Shown: positions 59,640 through 64,000 of the stretch, piece after piece
Layout: each line of letters opens with the position of its first letter
Position numbering within the stretch: the stretch's first letter is position 1
Origin: Symbiodinium natans
Lineage: Eukaryota > Sar > Dinophyceae > Suessiales > Symbiodiniaceae
Reading direction: 5' to 3'
Assembly: GCA_905221605.1 (NCBI GenBank)
Contig: CAJNDS010002113.1
Coordinates: 807,001-871,000, forward strand
DNA length: 64,000 nt
Program-made: the position numbers and the translations under genes
Notes under the pieces: model-generated
The model's database searches: none
Told to the model about the DNA's origin: nothing
The model's input: the letters and a program-made list of their open reading frames with translations, nothing else

Positions 59640-59845
59640 CGGACATCTTTCCATCGTGCATCCTGTCCAAGTCCCTGGCTTGATCCAATGCAGCCTGTCA
59701 CGATTTCTGAAAATGTTTGGGCTGCGACCAAAAGGTCCTGCACTACAAGTATGCCTAGCACTATAGCAGGGACACGTGCAAGCTTGACGCCATGGTGTTC
59801 GCGAAGTAGAATGTCGTGCAAGCGTTGCGTGGCCTGTGCTCTCTG
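59640..59845 (-). CDS. CPA2 (Kef/TMCO3-like) cation:proton antiporter exon
   Basis: On the minus strand, after an AG acceptor near 59846, the frame reads ATQRLHDILLREHHGVKLA then RVPAIVLGILVVQDLLVAA and QTFSEIV. The L-G-I-L-x-x-Q-D motif preceded by a basic loop matches the CPA2 segment just after the S-S-T-A motif. These proteins exchange K or Na for protons across membranes. The exon probably ends at a GTGACA donor near 59702. No other exon of this gene was identified, so it could be an isolated exon, a fragment, or part of a gene with long introns. Confidence 0.45.
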
Positions 59846-60240
59846 CCGGCCTTGTTGTCAAGGTGGGTTGTTAAATGCTCCGCGCCTGCCGGCAGTCTGC
59901 AAGATTCGATATTTCTAGTTGCGCAGTGGCCACATACAGCCAAAGCCGGATAAAACACGCCTTCCGCTGCGCAAGCTCATTGTCGTGCATGCTCGACATA
60001 ATATGTCCTGCAGAGCTTCGACTCTTGAACTTTGCACAGCATGCGCCCAAAAGTTCGCGAAAGTCCCACGACGAAAGCCAGGCAAGGTCCCGGCCCATCC
60101 GGGCCACCAAATCCGAAATCCATCGTTGTGTTCATCTGTCCTCCACGGCTGGGAAGTCTGGTGCCCCAAGCGCCTGCGTTAGCTGTATAGTCACCATTCA
60201 CAGGATCAGGGCTCCATAGATAGTTCCGTTTTGCCGGGGT

Positions 60241-60300
60241 TTAACCCTAAACCCTAAACCCCAAACCCCAAACCGCAAACCCCAAACCCCAAACCCCACC
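60241..60300. repeat. CCCTAAA/CCCCAAA array
   Basis: About eight units drift to CCCCAAA. Confidence 0.9.
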
Positions 60301-60850
60301 CACCCCAGCCTCAGCGGGGGCCGGAGGGAACCACACCATGAGGGGGGAAGGAGGACTGGGTGACACTGCACCATATATGGCCCAGGGCGTGTGGGTTGTC
60401 GAAAATTTTCGGGATTGATACGAATGAGATTCTTAGACTCTTAGACGGTTGGGGCATGTGGCTTCGGGTTGCAGGCAGAATTGAAGGCTGTCTTTGAGTG
60501 GTTCGGGTAGCGGTTTTGCTTTGAAAAAGACTTCGGCCAGGTCGCACACTGCTGCTGCTAGTGCTGCTGCGCTGCGCGATTTGTCCAGGGAGCCCAATCT
60601 TGCTTGCTTATGCTGCTTATAACCTCAGTATATCATAAGCTCAGAAGTAAGACCCTATAAGACCCTGGAATGTTGTTTAAGGTCAACCGGGCTCGGCTTG
60701 TAGCGAGGCGCCATCAGCGGCATTCACGGGTTCCCCTGCTCTCAAAAAACTACCCCCCCCCTAGGTTCCCTAGGTTCCCTAAACCCTAAACCCTAAACCC
60801 ATAACTAAGGCTATTTAGGGATAGTGGGGGAACCCATGAGGCATGCTCAG

Positions 60851-60937
60851 CAGCCAGATGAGCCTACTAAGCGTGAAGCGTCACAAGACGATGATGGAAC
60901 CGAAGGCTTTCGATACGGTGGCTTGGCCGCAGTGCGG
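60851..60937 (+). CDS. Acidic exon ending at GTTTAGGG
   Basis: A 29-codon exon after GCTCAG contains KREASQDDDGTEGFRYGG and ends CGG|GTTTAGGG in phase 0. Confidence 0.5.
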
Positions 60938-63080
60938 GTTTAGGGTTGGAGTTTGGGGTTTAGGGTTTGGGGTTTAGGGTTTAGGGTTTAGGGTTTGGGG
61001 TTCATGATGTTGCTCGTCTGCGTTTGGCGGGTGGGGCATTTTCGCTCCTTGCTAGGGCACCAGAAATTTTAACGCTGCGCGACCCGCCCCGGCCGCCCCT
61101 GTCCAGCGGCGAGGCAAACCTGTTGTAACAGGCCGGCTCATGTATAGGCCACATGTGGACGCACCGTCCGCGGACGCTGTCGGCGAAGGGGGGGGTTACC
61201 CATTCCAAGAAAAGAAACCGTTGGCGTGATCAGCGATGCATCAGCTGCTTTGTACTACAAACACCTACGGCCCGAGGCCTCGGCGGATTGAGAGGAGAGT
61301 TTAGATCACCGCCCCTTAGTTGATTGAGATCAGCTGCCAGTAAAGAAGGGGGGAATGCCACCTGTGGATTCCATTGCCGTTTTGCGCGCTACATTGTTGC
61401 AGCACTCTGCTCCGGCGATGCTAGGAGACAACCACAGAGCTGGAGTGGGTGGAGGATGCCTTGGATGAGGTCCATGGCTGGGAAACCCTAAAACCCAAAG
61501 TCCTGAAGGCCTCTCACCGTGTGGCACTGACGGGGTGATGAGACATCCTGCAGGAAATTGTGGAGCAACCACGCTTCTCCAAGAGGGCGCATCTGCCGTC
61601 GTTGTTCAAGGACCAACGATTTAGGGTTGAGGGTGTAGGGTGCAGGGTTTACGGGGGGGGCATGGGCGGCTTGACACGCGGCCAAGTGCTCCATGGAAGT
61701 GCCACGATCGGGGTATTGGCGAGTCGCTCCACAGTAGGGTCCACAAACTGCTGTGGCACGAATGTAGCATCACGTGGGTGGAGAGTTGGACCGAGCCCGA
61801 CGGTGCAGGACCAGTGCTCGACGCAGCAGGAGACTCTCCAGATGCAAGAGAAAGCGCTGGCGTCAGCTTTCCATAATGCCGTGGAGGCATGGTGATAAGA
61901 CGGGCTGGGGATTGGAATTCTCACAACTTTGCGGCTTTCACGAACCAGGAATCTCTCTGACACTGCAGCCCTTCCTGTAGGCCTTGCACGCCCCAACGAG
62001 GAGGTCATAGTGTACGGTTCAGGATGGATTTGGGGTAAGTCCACTAGGAAGCCATCTGAAGCAGTGATGCTACTTCGGCAGTGCAACGTAATGTTTTGGC
62101 AGCACGCTTATTATTGTTGGTGGCCCAACACCCCTCAGCATCCCCCTCAACCCTAACCTTACTTTCTTCCGTGGCATCGGGGGTGGTGCTCCTCCCCGTG
62201 CGCTTCCTCCTAAACCCTAAGGTAAAGTCCTCAAAACCCATGAGCCCTTAGCCTGGCAAACCTTGGTTGTCGTTTCGACCTTTGCTCTTTCGACATAATC
62301 ATTCATGCAAAAGTCCTGCAGGGAAAAGCATGCATGAAAAAACACACGTGTATGTAGCACATATGTAATATGCCTACGGAGTTTGTGTGTCGACGCATGT
62401 GCACATACAAGTCTCTACAGAAAATACAACTGCACATCCCAAAGCTCAACACCAGGTCTTCAAGCAGTCGCTGCTGGACGCCACCGACCAGGCAGTTCAC
62501 AGCTCCTTGTCCTCGCTGGGGCTCGCGACGAAGGACGGCACGAGATGTTTGAGATTTTAGGGCAGGTTGCACATGGTTGTGCCCAAAGCCCATTACCTCT
62601 CATGTATGCTGAACTCAGGCACCTTCCTGAAACAAGCTGTCTTGGTCTCCTGGGCTGTAGGGAGTATAGTGCTTATAGGATGCTTGATCTCAGGGTAGAC
62701 AAGGGTCGAACACAAGAATGAACGGAGGTGCAAAGGCACCTCATTCCCTAACTGTAGGGTTTGGGGTTTGGGTTTAGGGTTTAGGGTGCTCTGAGTTTGG
62801 CTTGAAAGGCCCTAGGAATGACCCGGAAAGAGTGCAGCCCAAAGCCATCGAAAACTGAAGCCAAGAAGTCTACAGTGTCGGCACCCTAACTCCTAAACGC
62901 ATGCGCCCCAAAAAGCCTGACTGACTTCAGAGCCTCCTGGGTTCTGAGCCTGCACGCTTGCAGTACAGCCACTCCAACCTCCAAGGCGGAAGTTGTGTCG
63001 GATTCCGACATCCTAGTAAGAACCAGTAAGCTTAGGGAGCAAGAAGCTCAAAGACCACCGGAGCTTGAGCTGCTCAAGAG
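60851..63080 (+). CDS. Unrecognised coiled-coil gene, partial
   Basis: Exons 60851-60937 (PDEPTKREASQDDDGTEGF then RYGGLAAVR), 61827-61886 (QETLQMQEKALASAFHNAVE), 62465-62537 (QSLLDATDQAVHSSLSSLG then LATKD) and 62969-63080 (TPTSKAEVVSDSDIL then SKLREQEAQRPPELELLK) are on the + strand. The last three join in phase. GC donors are at 61887 and 62538; the 60937 exon ends at GTTTAGGG. The protein is helical and polar with no recognised domain. An alanine/arginine frame near 60540-60600 may be an earlier exon. The 3' end lies beyond the window or is unresolved. Confidence 0.5.
60938..61005. repeat. TTTAGGG array directly after an exon
   Basis: About nine units, the first supplying the donor of the exon ending 60937. 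Confidence 0.9.
61827..61886 (+). CDS. Coiled-coil exon
   Basis: A 20-codon exon encodes QETLQMQEKALASAFHNAVE with a GAG|GC donor, phase 0 to the exon at 62465. Confidence 0.5.
62465..62537 (+). CDS. Helical exon
   Basis: It encodes QSLLDATDQAVHSSLSSL then GLATKD with a G|GC donor. The split codon closes as GCC with 62969. Confidence 0.55.
62969..63080 (+). CDS. Helical exon
   Basis: It encodes TPTSKAEVVSDSDIL then a Lys/Glu/Leu-rich helix KLREQEAQRPPELELLK. An internal CTA|GTAAGA at 63024 could be an earlier donor. Confidence 0.5.
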
Positions 63081-64000
63081 GTTCGGGGTTTAGGGTTTAG
63101 GGTTTAGGCTTGAGCCCTTGACCCTTTCTGCACAGGGCTCCCGACCCTTAGTTAGGTGAATCGGCTGGAGGCGCTTCGGATATGGCCCTAAGCCTTACGC
63201 AAGAAAAGGCGCTTATTTTTTCCAAATTTCAATGGCATACGGAGATTCACGGATGATTTTTTAATTTACAGAATCATGTAGCACAGTTCATTGTATGATG
63301 GTTGCAGGGGGCGTACCTTCTTAGCCGCGTCAGGAGGCAAATGTCCTCCGGGGCGATGCTCATCCAGCACCAGAGAGAGCCTAGGTGGAACCAGTGGATT
63401 TAGAGTGTTCAGGGTTGAGGGTTCCACGATACTTGGCACAGAAATTAGGGTTTAGGGTTTAGAGCTTAGGGTTTAGGGTTTGGGGTTTGGGGTTTAGGGT
63501 TTAGGGTTTAGGGCCAAGAAGAGCCCCTTTGTGAGAAGCTGACTCTCCGCTGCTGGGGGTTGAGGACTCAAAAAGAAGGGGTTTTGGCTGTCAGTAGATG
63601 GTTACGCTACCTTACCCGAACACAGTCGCACGTCTTCATCTCCGACTCCTTGAAGCTGCCTTTAGACAGGAAGAATGGGAGGTTAACATAGGCTAACCTT
63701 ACTTCAAACCGCCTAGCTTGAGAAGCCTGCGCCCTCTGAACAATCTTGCTGGACCTGAAATCTTCTGAGCTTTGGAAGACCCCGAAATCGTCTGAGCTTT
63801 GGACAAGAGCCTAGGCCGGAAATCGCAACTGCGGCATGGTTCGAAGATGAGGACTTTGGGGCGTGCCAGCGATGAAGAGCAGCGAGCCCATCAACACCCG
63901 CAGAGTCCCCCCCCCCCTCAATTGGGGTTTAGGGTTTAGGTTTACAGGGTTTCAAGTTTAGGGTTTAGGTTTACAGGGTTTAAAGTTCAGGGTTTGGGGT
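63081..64000. other. Unassigned right edge
   Basis: TTTAGGG arrays (about 63087-63108, 63445-63515, 63927-64000) surround sequence in which no exon was recognised. Confidence 0.4.
63445..63515. repeat. TTTAGGG array
   Basis: About nine units with TTTGGGG variants. Confidence 0.9.

Overview
The window looks like nuclear DNA of a dinoflagellate. Four observations point there. (1) TTTAGGG/CCCTAAA repeats and their variants are scattered through almost every kilobase as interstitial arrays. (2) Coding sequence comes as very short exons (about 32-120 nt) separated by introns of 80 nt to several kb. (3) When exons are joined by protein similarity and reading phase, roughly 20 of about 47 modelled 5' splice sites are GC and at least two look like GA; the rest are GT. 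(4) Nearly all exons lie on the + strand. No tRNA, rRNA, bacterial operon or CRISPR array was seen. Exons were modelled by eye, so boundaries are inference. Most long open frames are shadows or repeat read-through.

Layout. 0.97-3.0 kb: the 3' part of an anoctamin/TMEM16-like membrane protein. 5.8-14.6 kb: an Aurora-type Ser/Thr kinase domain with GRGYFGE, LEFAEGGG-like hinge, HRDIKPENILLD, DFGWSN and GRSPFGG, spread over about 12 exons. 15.0-19.5 kb: short coiled-coil exons, followed by a four-exon C-terminus ending in a stop at 23440. These may belong to the kinase gene or to a second gene. 25.8-34 kb: charged, helical exons of an unrecognised protein or proteins. 38.0-56.3 kb: a single-domain, six-transmembrane, voltage-gated cation channel. 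Its exons run S1, S2, S3, S4-S5 linker, S5, pore helix, GDSW selectivity filter, S6 and a C-terminal pair of EF-hands. Nine consecutive C-terminal exons mostly join in phase. About 59.65-59.84 kb: one minus-strand exon resembling a CPA2 (Kef/TMCO3-like) cation:proton antiporter. 60.9-63.1 kb: another coiled-coil gene on +.

The most unusual content is in the introns. At least eight families of short (about 70-170 bp) terminal-inverted-repeat elements recur, many in three or more copies. One copy makes up almost a whole intron (23217-23336). Telomere-type heptamers often abut exons: introns begin GTTTAGGG or end CCCTAAAC(n)AG, so the repeat itself appears to supply splice signals. Other features are a 1.1-kb minisatellite whose unit is a small hairpin (about 51.65-52.79 kb), a 51-bp near-perfect palindrome (15157-15207), and purine-rich and TA-rich microsatellites.
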